This document shows positions 54,562 to 63,998 of a stretch of 64,000 nucleotides of DNA, one piece after another. The stretch's first letter is position 1; each line of letters starts with the position of its first letter. Where the stretch lies: NCBI GenBank assembly GCA_002698425.1, contig NZXU01000006.1, positions 1 to 64,000 of the forward strand, given 5' to 3'. This DNA is from Ahrensia sp. GTDB lineage: Bacteria; Pseudomonadota; Alphaproteobacteria; Rhizobiales; Rhizobiaceae. A program made the position numbers and the translations under genes. The notes beneath the pieces are model-generated. The model did no database searches and was not told where the DNA came from. It was given only the letters and a program-made list of their open reading frames with translations.

Positions 54562-55721
54562 TCCGCCGCAGTGCAAGCCGCGCTCTGGCGCTCATCGCTT
54601 TGCTGGCCCTTGGTGCCTTTGCCTGGTTCTTTCTGACCGAACGCCCGATTGCTGTTCCCGTCGTGTCAGCGGAGCAAAATGTGCGCGCCAGGGTCTACGG
54701 GCTGGGGACCGTCGAGGCGCGCATCGTCTCCAATGTCGGGTTTGAAGTTGGCGCAGCCCTGGTCGAACTGGCGGTTGACAGTGGTGATACCGTAACGACT
54801 GGTGAGGTTTTGGCGCGCCTGCACCAAACCGAACAGGAAGCGAAGGTCGCACGCACCGAGGCCGCTGTCGAAGCAGCCACGGCGATAATTGGCAAGGCCG
54901 AGGCAGGGGCGGCGCGCGCCCAGGCCATCGTGGCGCAGCGTGAAGCGGCAAATGCGCGCCAGCAGGAGCTTTTTAAACGCCGTGCCATCTCCGCCCAGAT
55001 CGCCGAAGATGCGCAGCGGGATATCGATATCGCGGTCGCGGATCTTGCCGTCGCCAAAAGTGAAGTCGACGTCGTGCGCGCACAACTGGCCGATGCGGCG
55101 GCGGCGCTGAAGTACGAAGAAGTGCTTCTCGACCATCATGTTTTGACCGCTCCCTTTGATGGAGTCGTCGTGAAACGCCATGCCGAGGCGGGCACCGTGG
55201 TGCGCGCGGGCGAGGTGATCTTCACACTGATGGACCCCGAAACCGTCCGGGTGCTCGCCTATGTCGACGAAGAACGCGCGGGCGCGGTTGCCGTGGGCCA
55301 AAAAGCCGAAATTCGGATACGGTCGCTGCCGCATAATGTCTTCACCGGAACCGTCACGCGCATCGACATCGAAAGCGATCGCGTGAACGAGGAACGTCGC
55401 GTCTGGATCGCCTGTGATCAATGTCCTGTGCAGGTCTATCTGGGCGAACAGGCGGAAGTGTGGATCACCGTTGCAGAAATCGAAACCGCGCTTCTGGTCC
55501 CCGAAGCGGCGATCAGCGGGTTTGACGGCCACCAAGGCCATGTTTGGGTGGTTGAGGAGGGCCGCGCGCAACAGGCACCGCTTGTTTTCGGTTATCGCAC
55601 CGAGGACGCGCGAGTCGAAGTGGTCAGCGGCCTGCCCGAGGGCGCGAAAATCATATCGCGTCCGGTGAAGGGCCTGTCGGAGGATCGCATGGTGCGGGTC
55701 ATTTCCGAGGATACGCCATGA
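54558..55721 (+). CDS. HlyD/DevB-like membrane-fusion protein
   Basis: A 387-residue adaptor with an N-terminal membrane anchor (ALALIALLALGAFAWFFL), a split lipoyl-like domain (VGAALVELAVDSGDTVTTGEVLARL, in part; then DHHVLTAPFDGVVVKRHAEAG) around an alpha-hairpin, and a C-terminal beta-barrel. It overlaps both neighbours by 4 nt. With the permease and ATPase it forms a DevBCA/MacAB-like exporter. The substrate is unknown. Confidence 0.9.
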   Translation: MIRRSASRALALIALLALGAFAWFFLTERPIAVPVVSAEQNVRARVYGLGTVEARIVSNVGFEVGAALVELAVDSGDTVTTGEVLARLHQTEQEAKVARTEAAVEAATAIIGKAEAGAARAQAIVAQREAANARQQELFKRRAISAQIAEDAQRDIDIAVADLAVAKSEVDVVRAQLADAAAALKYEEVLLDHHVLTAPFDGVVVKRHAEAGTVVRAGEVIFTLMDPETVRVLAYVDEERAGAVAVGQKAEIRIRSLPHNVFTGTVTRIDIESDRVNEERRVWIACDQCPVQVYLGEQAEVWITVAEIETALLVPEAAISGFDGHQGHVWVVEEGRAQQAPLVFGYRTEDARVEVVSGLPEGAKIISRPVKGLSEDRMVRVISEDTP

Positions 55722-56854
55722 ACCTCGCCTATCGCGATGTGCGGCATAATCTCTTCCGCTTCGTGCTGACGTCCCTCGGCCTCAGTCTCCTGATGGCCGT
55801 CGTGCTGGCGATGATCGGCATTTACAATGGATTGGTGGCGGATGCTCTCAACATCGTGAGGGCGCCGCAAGTCGATCTCTGGGTCGTTGAATCCGGCACG
55901 CAGGGCCCTTTTGCGGAAGGATCGAAAATTCCGGGCAGCACCCGTGACGCAGTGGCACGCCTGCACGGTGTGATCGAGGCCGGCAGCATCACCTACCAGA
56001 CCATCGAGGCCCCCTTCGCGGGGTCGGTACTGCGTCTATACATCATCGGTTTTGAGAGAGGCCGTCCCGGAGGTCCGCAAGACATCGCTGAGGGCCGGGG
56101 GATCGAGCGCAGTCATTTCGAGTTGGTGGCCGATGCCAAGTCCGGTCTGGCCCTCGGTGACATGATCCGGCTCGGGCGTGATCCGTTCAAGGTAGTCGGA
56201 CTGGTCGAGGACACGACGAACTCGGGCGGCGATCCGGTGGTTTTCATCACGCTTGCCGATGCGCAGGTACTGCAATCGCAACTCGCCCCGCCGGCGCAGC
56301 GCGTCCAGGCCGCCCGCGGAGCCGGACTTTCGGAAAGCCAGGACACCGTGGCCGCTGTCATCGCGCGGCTTGAGCCAAACGCGGACAAGGAGGCCATTGC
56401 AGGGACGGTCCGGCAATGGAAACACCTCTCGGCGTTGACCCAGGCGGATCAGGAACAGATCCTGCTCCAGTCGGTTGTCGATCGCGCGCGACGCCAGATC
56501 GGGTTGTTCCTCGGCATTCTTCTCACCGTATCGGCGGTGGTCATTGCGCTGATCATCTACACGATGACCATGGAAAAGCTGAAGCAGATCGCCACGCTGA
56601 AACTGATCGGCGCGCCGGACCGGACAATCGTCGGGCTGATCGTGCAGCAATCGGTGACGCTGGGCGCGGTCGGGTGGAGTTTCGGCCTTATCCTAATCCT
56701 GCTGGTCAAGGACTACTTTCCGCGCCGTGTTGTGCTTGAACCGTTAAACGCGGCGGCTCTTGGGGGGATCATATTTGCGGTTTGCATCGTTGCCAGCGGG
56801 CTCGGCGTACGCGCCGCGCTGAAGGTCGACCCCGCCACGGCAATCGGAGGGTAA
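55718..56854 (+). CDS. ABC exporter permease, DevC/FtsX-MacB type
   Basis: This 378-residue protein has the type VII ABC layout. The first membrane helix (VLTSLGLSLLMAVVLAMIGIY) is followed by a large periplasmic MacB-like domain and then three C-terminal helices. Helix-2 flank TMEKLKQIATLKLIGAPDRTIV (in part) is the usual coupling segment of FtsX-type permeases. It works as a mechanotransmitting exporter with the adjacent ATPase and adaptor. Confidence 0.9.
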   Translation: MNLAYRDVRHNLFRFVLTSLGLSLLMAVVLAMIGIYNGLVADALNIVRAPQVDLWVVESGTQGPFAEGSKIPGSTRDAVARLHGVIEAGSITYQTIEAPFAGSVLRLYIIGFERGRPGGPQDIAEGRGIERSHFELVADAKSGLALGDMIRLGRDPFKVVGLVEDTTNSGGDPVVFITLADAQVLQSQLAPPAQRVQAARGAGLSESQDTVAAVIARLEPNADKEAIAGTVRQWKHLSALTQADQEQILLQSVVDRARRQIGLFLGILLTVSAVVIALIIYTMTMEKLKQIATLKLIGAPDRTIVGLIVQQSVTLGAVGWSFGLILILLVKDYFPRRVVLEPLNAAALGGIIFAVCIVASGLGVRAALKVDPATAIGG

Positions 56855-56858
56855 GGCG

Positions 56859-57572
56859 ATGCAAAACCACTCGCCCGCACTGATCGTCGACATAAAGGGC
56901 GTCTCCAAACACTACGGCGAAGGCGAAGCCCGGGTCGATGCGCTCCGCAATGTCGATCTGTCGATTCACGCAGGTGAAGTTGTGGCGCTGCTGGGCCCGT
57001 CCGGTTCCGGCAAGACGACACTGCTGAATATCATCGGCTGCATTGTCGAACCTGCCGAGGGCAAAGTGTCGCTGGACAACGAGCTCGTCTACGAAAACCG
57101 CTGGCTGAGTGGCGATCTCCGGCGCCTGCGGCTCGACAAGATCGGCTTCATCTTCCAGTTCCACAATCTCCTTCCGTTTCTCAATGCGCAGGACAACGTG
57201 GCGCTGGTGCTGCAACTGGCGGGCAAGTCCGCGACCGAGGCACGGCGGCGGGCGATCGAGCTTCTGGACTATCTGGAGGTCGGGCACCGCAAGAACGCGA
57301 TGCCTGCGCTTCTGTCGGGCGGCGAGGCGCAGCGCGTGGCGATTGCACGGGCGTTGGCCAACAGCCCGCGCATCATTCTGGCTGATGAACCGACCGCCGC
57401 ACTCGACAGCAAGCGTGCTGGGATCGTGATGGATCTCATGCGCAAGCTGGCCGTCGAACACGACGCTTGCATCATCGCCGTGACCCATGACGAGAAAATC
57501 TACGACCGTTTCGACCACTTGTTCCACCTGCGAGACGGGCGACTTGATGGCTTCGAAGGAGAAATGACATGA
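56859..57572 (+). CDS. ABC exporter ATPase, LolD/DevA-like
   Basis: A 237-residue ATPase with Walker A GPSGSGKTT, Q-loop region FIFQFHNLLPFLN, signature LSGGEAQR and Walker B IILADEPTAALDS, typical of the MacB/LolD/DevA class. It lies 4 nt after the permease gene and overlaps the next by 4 nt. Confidence 0.93.
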   Translation: MQNHSPALIVDIKGVSKHYGEGEARVDALRNVDLSIHAGEVVALLGPSGSGKTTLLNIIGCIVEPAEGKVSLDNELVYENRWLSGDLRRLRLDKIGFIFQFHNLLPFLNAQDNVALVLQLAGKSATEARRRAIELLDYLEVGHRKNAMPALLSGGEAQRVAIARALANSPRIILADEPTAALDSKRAGIVMDLMRKLAVEHDACIIAVTHDEKIYDRFDHLFHLRDGRLDGFEGEMT

Positions 57573-57973
57573 CAACGACAAGTATGTGCAGCCGCGCCCT
57601 GAAGATCGCGGCAGGCGTGGCGGTGGTCTTTGGCGCCCTGACCGTATTGTCAGGCGGCCGCGCCCTGTTTGGCGGGATCGAAGCGCGCGCGGCGGTAGGG
57701 AGCGCGGTGCCCTTCGTACTGTGGTTCAACTTCGTGGCAGGCTTTGCCTATGTCGCAGCGGGGATCGGTCTGGCTCTGCGCCGGCGGTGGGCGCTTTGGC
57801 TCTCGCTGGCGATCCTGATCGCCACCGCGTTGATATTTACAGGCTTCGGCATCCATGTTCTGCGCGGCGGCGCGCATGAGATGCGCACCATAGGCGCAAT
57901 GGTCCTGCGCACGGGTGTCTGGGCCGTGATATCGGCAGTGGCGGCGCGCAATCTGGGACGCACATCGCATTAA
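57569..57973 (+). CDS. Small integral membrane protein of the exporter operon
   Basis: A 134-residue protein with four hydrophobic segments (about 11-28, 46-66, 73-93 and 106-125) and no recognised domain. Translation is coupled to the ATPase gene by a 4-nt overlap, so it probably assists the exporter or its physiological role. Confidence 0.75.
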   Translation: MTTTSMCSRALKIAAGVAVVFGALTVLSGGRALFGGIEARAAVGSAVPFVLWFNFVAGFAYVAAGIGLALRRRWALWLSLAILIATALIFTGFGIHVLRGGAHEMRTIGAMVLRTGVWAVISAVAARNLGRTSH

Positions 57974-58388
57974 CAAAGGATGCAGTGACGCGCTCGTGAC
58001 AAGTCATTCGCTGCGCTGCCCACCAATGCCAGTTCTTGAGCCGGAACCCGCAGTTTAGGTGGCACGAATGAATATCCGCTTTGGTCGGCCGACGCCCGTT
58101 AGCGGTCGGTCCGTTCCCGGCCCCCACTTAGCCATCGGAATGAAATGCTTTCAGGTCGCCGCGAAAAGTTTTCGCGGCGGCTGCTTCGCGCCCCAATTTG
58201 GTCATTCGGTGGATTGATCGGCGCGCCCAAGAGCGGACGTCGGATCAGGACGCTCGATCTGGTCGCGAATGATGAGGAAGATGACTTTCTGCGCCAACTG
58301 GAAAACATCATCACGTTACTCGTGAAGCGAAAGGCCGGAACCGCCTAGGCAATCAACCGATGGGTTTTATCTGTACTTGCGACCAGAT
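57974..58388. other. Intergenic region between exporter and defence-like operon
   Basis: Four hundred bases without a convincing gene. A 67-codon plus-strand ORF (58145-58348) ends in a protein-like stretch (RTLDLVANDEEDDFLRQLEN), but its start falls in the boundary repeat. It could be the tail of a lost gene. Confidence 0.45.
58158..58178 (+). repeat. 13-bp boundary repeat, copy 4, inside a 21-bp perfect palindrome
   Basis: GAAAAGTTTTCGC is at 58163-58175. Here the flanks extend it to 10-bp arms (GCCGCGAAAA / TTTTCGCGGC) around a single central G. This is the most symmetrical copy. Confidence 0.65.
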
Positions 58389-60038
58389 CTAAGGTGGATC
58401 GATTAGATTGCACGTATCACAGTCGATGCCGTAATATTGTCGAAACTGGTGCTTAGCGAGCGCGATGAGGGCGGTGTTGTCGCTCTTCCCTGTGAGCCAT
58501 TTGAAGTCGTAGCGGAACGGCCCCGGCCGAAGGGTCCATTGCAGCGCCAGATCGTACACGAGCATGCCAGTGAAGAAAGTCTGCACGAGCCTCTTGATGT
58601 TCTGATCGCTGCGGCCAAGCATCGCGCGCGGAAAGATCTGTTCCGTATCGGCTCGGTCCTGAAAGAGGGAAAGATGACCGACAAGGAGGGCGCTCTCCTC
58701 ATGCGTCGCCTTATCACCGGCCAGCCACATGCCGGGCCAGCAGAAGAATTCGGGGCGCTTCAGCTTGTCGCTACAGAAGGCGATATAGTGCGCTACAATG
58801 ACGCGCACTGGCGTGTTCACGGCTTGGAAGCCGAATGTGCGATGCTCCTCCATCAGCGCATCGACCGGACCACGATCTCCGAGAAGACGAACCACCGCTT
58901 CGAGGGCCGCACGCGGATGGTCATAGCCGCAACGGTCGGTCAGCCGACCCGCAATATAATCATATTCGAGAGCGGAATAGGTCTGCACGCCGTTCGCAAG
59001 TTCCGGTGCCTCCGCCGCGGCTAGACACAGAAGCGTAAAACGGGCGCCGGCATCCACATCGCTTATGAAGTCGTCGAAATGCTCGATATCCAGCGGAAAA
59101 CCGCGCGTGGGGTTGATCGCCAGATCGCAGATCAGAAGGAAGAGACCAACCAGTGGGTCGTCGTAGCGCTCCGGCCATTGCCAACCCGTCAGCCTGAGGA
59201 ACAAATCGAAGGCATTCCCATAGAGTGGCGCGAAATAGCCGTCGTCGCGATAGGTTTGAAGTAGCTCGGGGCCTCCGGCTGACGCCAGAAACTGAATCTG
59301 ACAAAAGCGGGCTTGGCCCTCAAAGATGTGGCGCAGGCCGATCTCCGCGTAAGGCGGCCGCGGACCATAGGGGAAGCCTTCGCGGCGCTCGGCATGTAGT
59401 CGTCGGGTCTCCGTATCCCAGCTCTTGGGATCGGGAAATTGGCCGTTCGCGAAGTCGCATGAGCCGTTGATGGCGCTGACGGTGTCGCCATAGGCCTTCA
59501 GATAGCTGTGCCCTACACCGAGGAAGAAGGGCGAGCGCTCATGCTCCAGCACCGACTTGGGAAAGAAGGCGAGCTGCTTGTAGTAATTGATATCGAGTGC
59601 GTTGTTGACGGCGACATTGCCGGCAACGAGCCCTGGATCGAGGGGCGGCGTGCCGTCGATCAAAGCGCGATCTGCCCATGCCTTGACCGGCTTCACGGCG
59701 CCGACCTCGCGCGCAAAATCTGCGAGGAAGCCCATGCTGCCGTACACCTGCGCAGGATAGGCCAGGCTCAGGATCAGGCCTGCCGTCGAGCCCACATGCT
59801 GCCACCAGTGGATCGTTTCATGCAGATAGGTGGAATAGGCCTGATACAGTTCGGCCGTGTCATAGCCGTCTGTTTCCTGCCGGGTGATGGCATCGACCAG
59901 CTCGTGCGTACGGGGACTCAAGCGCAGCACGAAATGCTCCGTCGTGTACGTGCCGAACGCATTGATGGTCGCCTCGAATACCGACTGATCGCTACTGGGA
60001 TTGAGCAGTGCCGGGTCCAGATCGGAAAACCGAAGCAT
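58389..60038 (-). CDS. Putative zincin-like metalloprotein (HExxH) of the defence-like operon
   Basis: This 549-residue protein has HETIH at 73-77 (YLHETIHWWQH), a zinc-metallopeptidase signature. A possible third ligand is Glu240 in IFEGQARFCQ, the EGxA arrangement of gluzincins. No signal peptide is seen, so it is cytoplasmic. The C-terminus ends CDTCN. AAGGA lies 8 nt before the ATG, which is 4 nt after the stop of the nuclease-like gene, so the operon is tightly coupled. It could be a protease that activates or acts as an effector. No named family is recognised. Confidence 0.72.
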   Translation of the reverse strand: MLRFSDLDPALLNPSSDQSVFEATINAFGTYTTEHFVLRLSPRTHELVDAITRQETDGYDTAELYQAYSTYLHETIHWWQHVGSTAGLILSLAYPAQVYGSMGFLADFAREVGAVKPVKAWADRALIDGTPPLDPGLVAGNVAVNNALDINYYKQLAFFPKSVLEHERSPFFLGVGHSYLKAYGDTVSAINGSCDFANGQFPDPKSWDTETRRLHAERREGFPYGPRPPYAEIGLRHIFEGQARFCQIQFLASAGGPELLQTYRDDGYFAPLYGNAFDLFLRLTGWQWPERYDDPLVGLFLLICDLAINPTRGFPLDIEHFDDFISDVDAGARFTLLCLAAAEAPELANGVQTYSALEYDYIAGRLTDRCGYDHPRAALEAVVRLLGDRGPVDALMEEHRTFGFQAVNTPVRVIVAHYIAFCSDKLKRPEFFCWPGMWLAGDKATHEESALLVGHLSLFQDRADTEQIFPRAMLGRSDQNIKRLVQTFFTGMLVYDLALQWTLRPGPFRYDFKWLTGKSDNTALIALAKHQFRQYYGIDCDTCNLIDPP

Positions 60039-60042
60039 CGGG

Positions 60043-61653
60043 CTAATCCTTACTCGTAAAGATGGCGGCTGGATACTCGCGGAAAATCCACTCGCCGCCG
60101 CCGCCTTCCTCGCTCAGGAACCGGACCGTGTTCTCGGCCATGTCCGGATTTCCATGGCCGGTCGGCATAGGGAACTGGCGCACGAGGAAGGTGGCGGGAA
60201 TGCGAATGGCGCCGTCATGTTCCCATTGATGGATGCGCTCCATGTATGCACGGGTGCGATTGTCGGCGACATCGGAGCGCGCGCCCTCCGGATAGGCGAC
60301 ATAGACCAGCCCGAACTCCCCGCTCGGCACCTGCGTTACCGCCTTCGCGAACAGCCCCAACGGTGCCCGGCTCCGCTTGGTGATCGCTGCATCAGCGTCG
60401 ACCCGCCAGGCGAGCCCCACCGGCGAACGCACCCGGTCTACGGCTACAGCGGGTGGCCCATCGATCTGACAGATGAAGCCATCCCAGCTCGGCATCAACA
60501 GTTTCCAACCGAACACCTCATCCAACATGATCGGGCTGTACGCCTTCGTTACGTCGTCGAGGTCGACGCGACGTGGCAGCGGCCGAAACGCAACGCTGCC
60601 CCAGGGATAGGAGAGCGGCCGTTCGGGATGCGCGGCGAGCCGCTGCCGGAGGCACGTCGCGGCGACATCCGCGATATCGACCGCGTTCACCTCGACCGAG
60701 TACGCAACCTCGTACGTGCCGAATTGACCGCGCGCCATCGCACCCGCCCTGAGCAAGTGAAACAAGCTACGCATCCGCGCTTCCTCATCGACCTCATAGA
60801 CCGTGAGCGCTGCGCTGCGCTTACATTCTACGACCATGTTGAATGCGTCGGTGCAACGCAGATCAGGCGATTTGACGCTCGTTGGCTCTACGAAGACCAT
60901 GGCTCTACCCTTCGCCGAGCAAGCAGCAGCGACGAGAAGCTCGAACATGATCGAATCGGTCTCGGCGCCGGAATAGAGAGCGTCGATCCTCTCCTGGGAG
61001 CCCCCGACCGACCGCAGCGCCTCGATCCGCCGCCCGAGTTGCGCGAGTTGGGTTACGGCCAGCGCTCCGCCGAAATGATCGTAGCGCGGATCGTTGGCGA
61101 GGTAGTCCTTCGCTAATGTCATGGCCTGGCGAAGTCGGTGTCCCTTCGGCCGTTCGCTTTCCAGTCGCACACCCTTCACAATTGAGACGGGCTGTTCATC
61201 GGCCACCGATGAAAAGCGAAAAAGGTCGGCGGGTTCCCGCTCGAACCAGCCGTTGGGCGCATGACGTTCGATGAGCTCGATTGCCTCGGGCAGATGGTCC
61301 TCGACATAAGCAGTCGCAGCCGGTGCCTCGTCCAAGATCGATGCTCGACTGAGCCTCGGAAAAGGGTCGCTGACCGGCTCTCTCTCCTCGGCAAGGTCGT
61401 CTGGATCGATCCCGGCGGCCTCGAACGTGGCCGCGACCGCGGCATCGAGATCGACACGAGCCCGTTGCGCGCGCTCGATCGCCGCTTCCATTTCCAATTT
61501 GGTAGCTTCGGTCCGCTCGACGAAATACCGGCGACGCAATTCCATGACCTTCGGCCATTCCGCATCGAAGGCCTGCTGGCGCCGATCCAAATCTTCCACG
61601 AGCATTCTGAGATGCTCGGGCATATCATCGGGGAGTGGGGGAAAGGCCGACAT
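60043..61653 (-). CDS. Putative PD-(D/E)XK nuclease-like protein of the defence-like operon
   Basis: This 536-residue protein starts at ATG 61653 (a 28-codon extension upstream would overlap gene A). Residues 1-100 are helical, probably coiled coil (LRRRYFVERTEATKLEMEAAIERA). The middle shows a restriction-nuclease-like core: Glu238 (SIMFELLVAAA), Asp264 (SPDLRC), Glu276-x-Lys278 (VVECKRS). The C-terminal half is unrecognised. It sits 11 nt after gene A and 4 nt before the zincin-like gene. It may cut or sense nucleic acid; activity is inferred only from the motif. Confidence 0.7.
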   Translation of the reverse strand: MSAFPPLPDDMPEHLRMLVEDLDRRQQAFDAEWPKVMELRRRYFVERTEATKLEMEAAIERAQRARVDLDAAVAATFEAAGIDPDDLAEEREPVSDPFPRLSRASILDEAPAATAYVEDHLPEAIELIERHAPNGWFEREPADLFRFSSVADEQPVSIVKGVRLESERPKGHRLRQAMTLAKDYLANDPRYDHFGGALAVTQLAQLGRRIEALRSVGGSQERIDALYSGAETDSIMFELLVAAACSAKGRAMVFVEPTSVKSPDLRCTDAFNMVVECKRSAALTVYEVDEEARMRSLFHLLRAGAMARGQFGTYEVAYSVEVNAVDIADVAATCLRQRLAAHPERPLSYPWGSVAFRPLPRRVDLDDVTKAYSPIMLDEVFGWKLLMPSWDGFICQIDGPPAVAVDRVRSPVGLAWRVDADAAITKRSRAPLGLFAKAVTQVPSGEFGLVYVAYPEGARSDVADNRTRAYMERIHQWEHDGAIRIPATFLVRQFPMPTGHGNPDMAENTVRFLSEEGGGGEWIFREYPAAIFTSKD

Positions 61654-61664
61654 CAGATTACGCG

Positions 61665-63998
61665 CTAGCCCTCGTTCGATGAAAGGGCCTTCTTCAGCGC
61701 CGGATTCACCAATGTGTCGAGCCGGACTTTCGCCCATTCCGCCCGCGATGCCTTTGGGTTCAGCACTGTCAGCATGAACAGGGCCTGCGAAAGGCGGTTC
61801 AGCAAGGGGGCCGATCCGTCGTCACAAGCCTCCTTGAGCCACTCGTCGGCATTGTCCTGCTCGCGCTCGAGAAAGCGCAGGAGCGAGAAGGTGACCGGCT
61901 CGATGATCCCGTCCTCGCGGCAGGCGAGCTGGGCACCGCCAGGGCCGTCATGGGTGTGGTGACCGGAGCGTTCGGGATCTTCAGGCACGCGGCGCAGAAG
62001 GATCGGACTGGTGCCGACCAGCGCCAAGATCGCTGGATCCATGAGGCCGACAATCCGGTCCTCATCGGTCGCCAGCGCGCCGATCCGAACGCTCGCGAGA
62101 TGCGAGAGGATCAGCCAGGCGTCGAGATCGGCATAGGTCACCGCGGCTTCGCCGGCGGGCAATTCGATACCTTCCCTCCAGCCGGGCCTCTTGATCACGG
62201 TCACGCCGTCGGCGCGCGTCGTCATGTTGAACTGGCCGACGCTCGGCATCCAGGCGACGGCGCGCGTGCCCGGCTTGATCGGGCGGATCTTCGGCGCCCG
62301 CTGGAGCAAGCTGTTCAGGAACGCGACCGAGATGCCGTTGCGCCATGAGATGAGATCAACCAGCGCCTGCGCACCAATCACATCGCCAAAGGGCAGGCGC
62401 GCAGTCGTCGCGACCAGCCAGTCGGCGGCGTCCGCGTCGGCATCCGCCTCCTCGTCACCCATGCGCTTAGCCAATTGCTCGGCGATCTGCCGGGCGAGTT
62501 CGGACGCGATCAGTTCGGGAATGCGTCCGGTGACGAGAGGCCGATTGCCGATGTCGAGCGCAGTTCCAGTGAGGCCGGACCGCACCATCGCCGCCAGTTC
62601 GTCGCTATCGGCATGGTCGCGCATCGTCGCCTTGCGAACCATGAAACTGTGCATCGATCGCAGGATGACGTCGTGGGGCCGATCGCCCCGGCCATAATCA
62701 TCGAGCACCGCGCGTGCGATGGTCGCCGCATGTTCGGCGAGTTCGTCCTGAATGAAGTGAGCGCGGGTATAGCGGAAGAACTCGAGGCTGAGCAGCGGCG
62801 GCAGGACCGCCGTCATGCCTTTGGTCCGCTCCGGCGCTTCGACGACGCCGGCCGCCATCGATCGCAGTAGCCAGGGTTGGCGAAATTCGTCGGCCCTGTC
62901 GGCGCCGTGCATGAAAGTGATGTCGTGCCGCTGAAGCACATTCAGCGCCTGGCCAAACTCGTCGTCGTCGAGCCGATCGACCAGAATGCGCTCGCCACGG
63001 CGTGCGAAGACGGTGTCCTTGCGCCGGGTTTCCCCCTTCCAGAGGCGGTCGACGACCGACGTGTCGGCCTCGATGACGAATTTCACCTTCGGCCCCATCG
63101 ATTGAGCCGACAGCGCTTCGAGTTCACGGCGGATGCCGTCATGCTCGAGGCCCAGGCCATCGATGGCGATCACGAGCTGCGGACCGTCGGATGTCGCAAG
63201 CCGCTCGAGCCAGCGCCGCGCCTCGTCGGCCGAAATGCGCCAGCCGACCGCCCCGGACAGGAGCCGGGCGACCTCGTCTGCGATCCCGATCGCGGCGGTG
63301 CCCGACGCCTCGACGAAGAGCACCGCGATCTCGTCCGACGCGGTCGTGCCGATCGCGAGCTCGCGCAGGACATGGCTCTTGCCGATCAGGGGGGCACCCT
63401 CGATCGCGATGACGCGGCGCGTGCCGCGCAGAACCGTCCTCGCCTCAGCCGATGCCTTGCGGGAGATGTGGAAGTCGGGCGTGAACGGCGTGCGGACATC
63501 GCTCCAGCCGCCGGTCAGCTCGTCGAGCGTCTGCTCGGTCGCGGCCCGGATGGCGGCCATCCAGACGGCAGAGCCCGGCCCCATGAGCGTTGCTATGGCA
63601 TCTTGCAGACCGGCGTGGGCATTCGCCATCGCGGCATCCATCAATGCGGCGAAGGCCTGCTCATTCGGCAGCCCGTTCTTCAGAAAATCGCCCGTTTCGG
63701 TCGCATAGGTGCGGGTCTCGGTCCCATTCGAGACGATCACGATCGGGGGTCTGGGATGCAGCACGCGGGCGTAAGATAGACCCTGATCAACATCGTCCGG
63801 GTCGAGCGGCTGCCCCGGCTTCTTCAGTTCGAGGATCGCCAGTCGTTTGCCGGCGTGTTCAATCAGCATATCGAGCCGGCCGCGCCGGCTGGAGGCTTTG
63901 GCGCCGTTGATCTCGACCGCCTTGTGGCCCAGTTTAAAGGAGAAGGTCAGCTGATGTTGTATCGCAGCGACGTCGAGCCAAGGCAAAGCAACCCGTAG
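61665..63998 (-). CDS. REase-NTPase fusion protein, 5' partial at window end
   Basis: The frame is open to the window edge, so the N-terminus may be missing; TTG 63986 would be the first internal start. Counting from it, an HsdR_N/PD-(D/E)XK domain occupies about 1-110, with Asp39 (RLDMLI), Glu53-x-Lys55 (ILELKKPGQP) and Gln68 (QGLSYAR). A P-loop NTPase follows, with GAPLIGKS at 197-204 and LVIAIDGLG around 271-279, of STAND/AAA type. The remaining 450 residues are helical and unrecognised, where sensor domains usually lie. This nuclease-NTPase-sensor order is that of Avs-like antiviral proteins. It is the first gene of a three-gene operon. Confidence 0.75.
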   Translation of the reverse strand, partial: LRVALPWLDVAAIQHQLTFSFKLGHKAVEINGAKASSRRGRLDMLIEHAGKRLAILELKKPGQPLDPDDVDQGLSYARVLHPRPPIVIVSNGTETRTYATETGDFLKNGLPNEQAFAALMDAAMANAHAGLQDAIATLMGPGSAVWMAAIRAATEQTLDELTGGWSDVRTPFTPDFHISRKASAEARTVLRGTRRVIAIEGAPLIGKSHVLRELAIGTTASDEIAVLFVEASGTAAIGIADEVARLLSGAVGWRISADEARRWLERLATSDGPQLVIAIDGLGLEHDGIRRELEALSAQSMGPKVKFVIEADTSVVDRLWKGETRRKDTVFARRGERILVDRLDDDEFGQALNVLQRHDITFMHGADRADEFRQPWLLRSMAAGVVEAPERTKGMTAVLPPLLSLEFFRYTRAHFIQDELAEHAATIARAVLDDYGRGDRPHDVILRSMHSFMVRKATMRDHADSDELAAMVRSGLTGTALDIGNRPLVTGRIPELIASELARQIAEQLAKRMGDEEADADADAADWLVATTARLPFGDVIGAQALVDLISWRNGISVAFLNSLLQRAPKIRPIKPGTRAVAWMPSVGQFNMTTRADGVTVIKRPGWREGIELPAGEAAVTYADLDAWLILSHLASVRIGALATDEDRIVGLMDPAILALVGTSPILLRRVPEDPERSGHHTHDGPGGAQLACREDGIIEPVTFSLLRFLEREQDNADEWLKEACDDGSAPLLNRLSQALFMLTVLNPKASRAEWAKVRLDTLVNPALKKALSSNEG

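Noticed and set aside
58145..58348. A 67-codon ORF as an intact gene
   Set aside because: Its start lies in the 21-bp palindrome and no ribosome site is seen; at most the tail of a lost gene.
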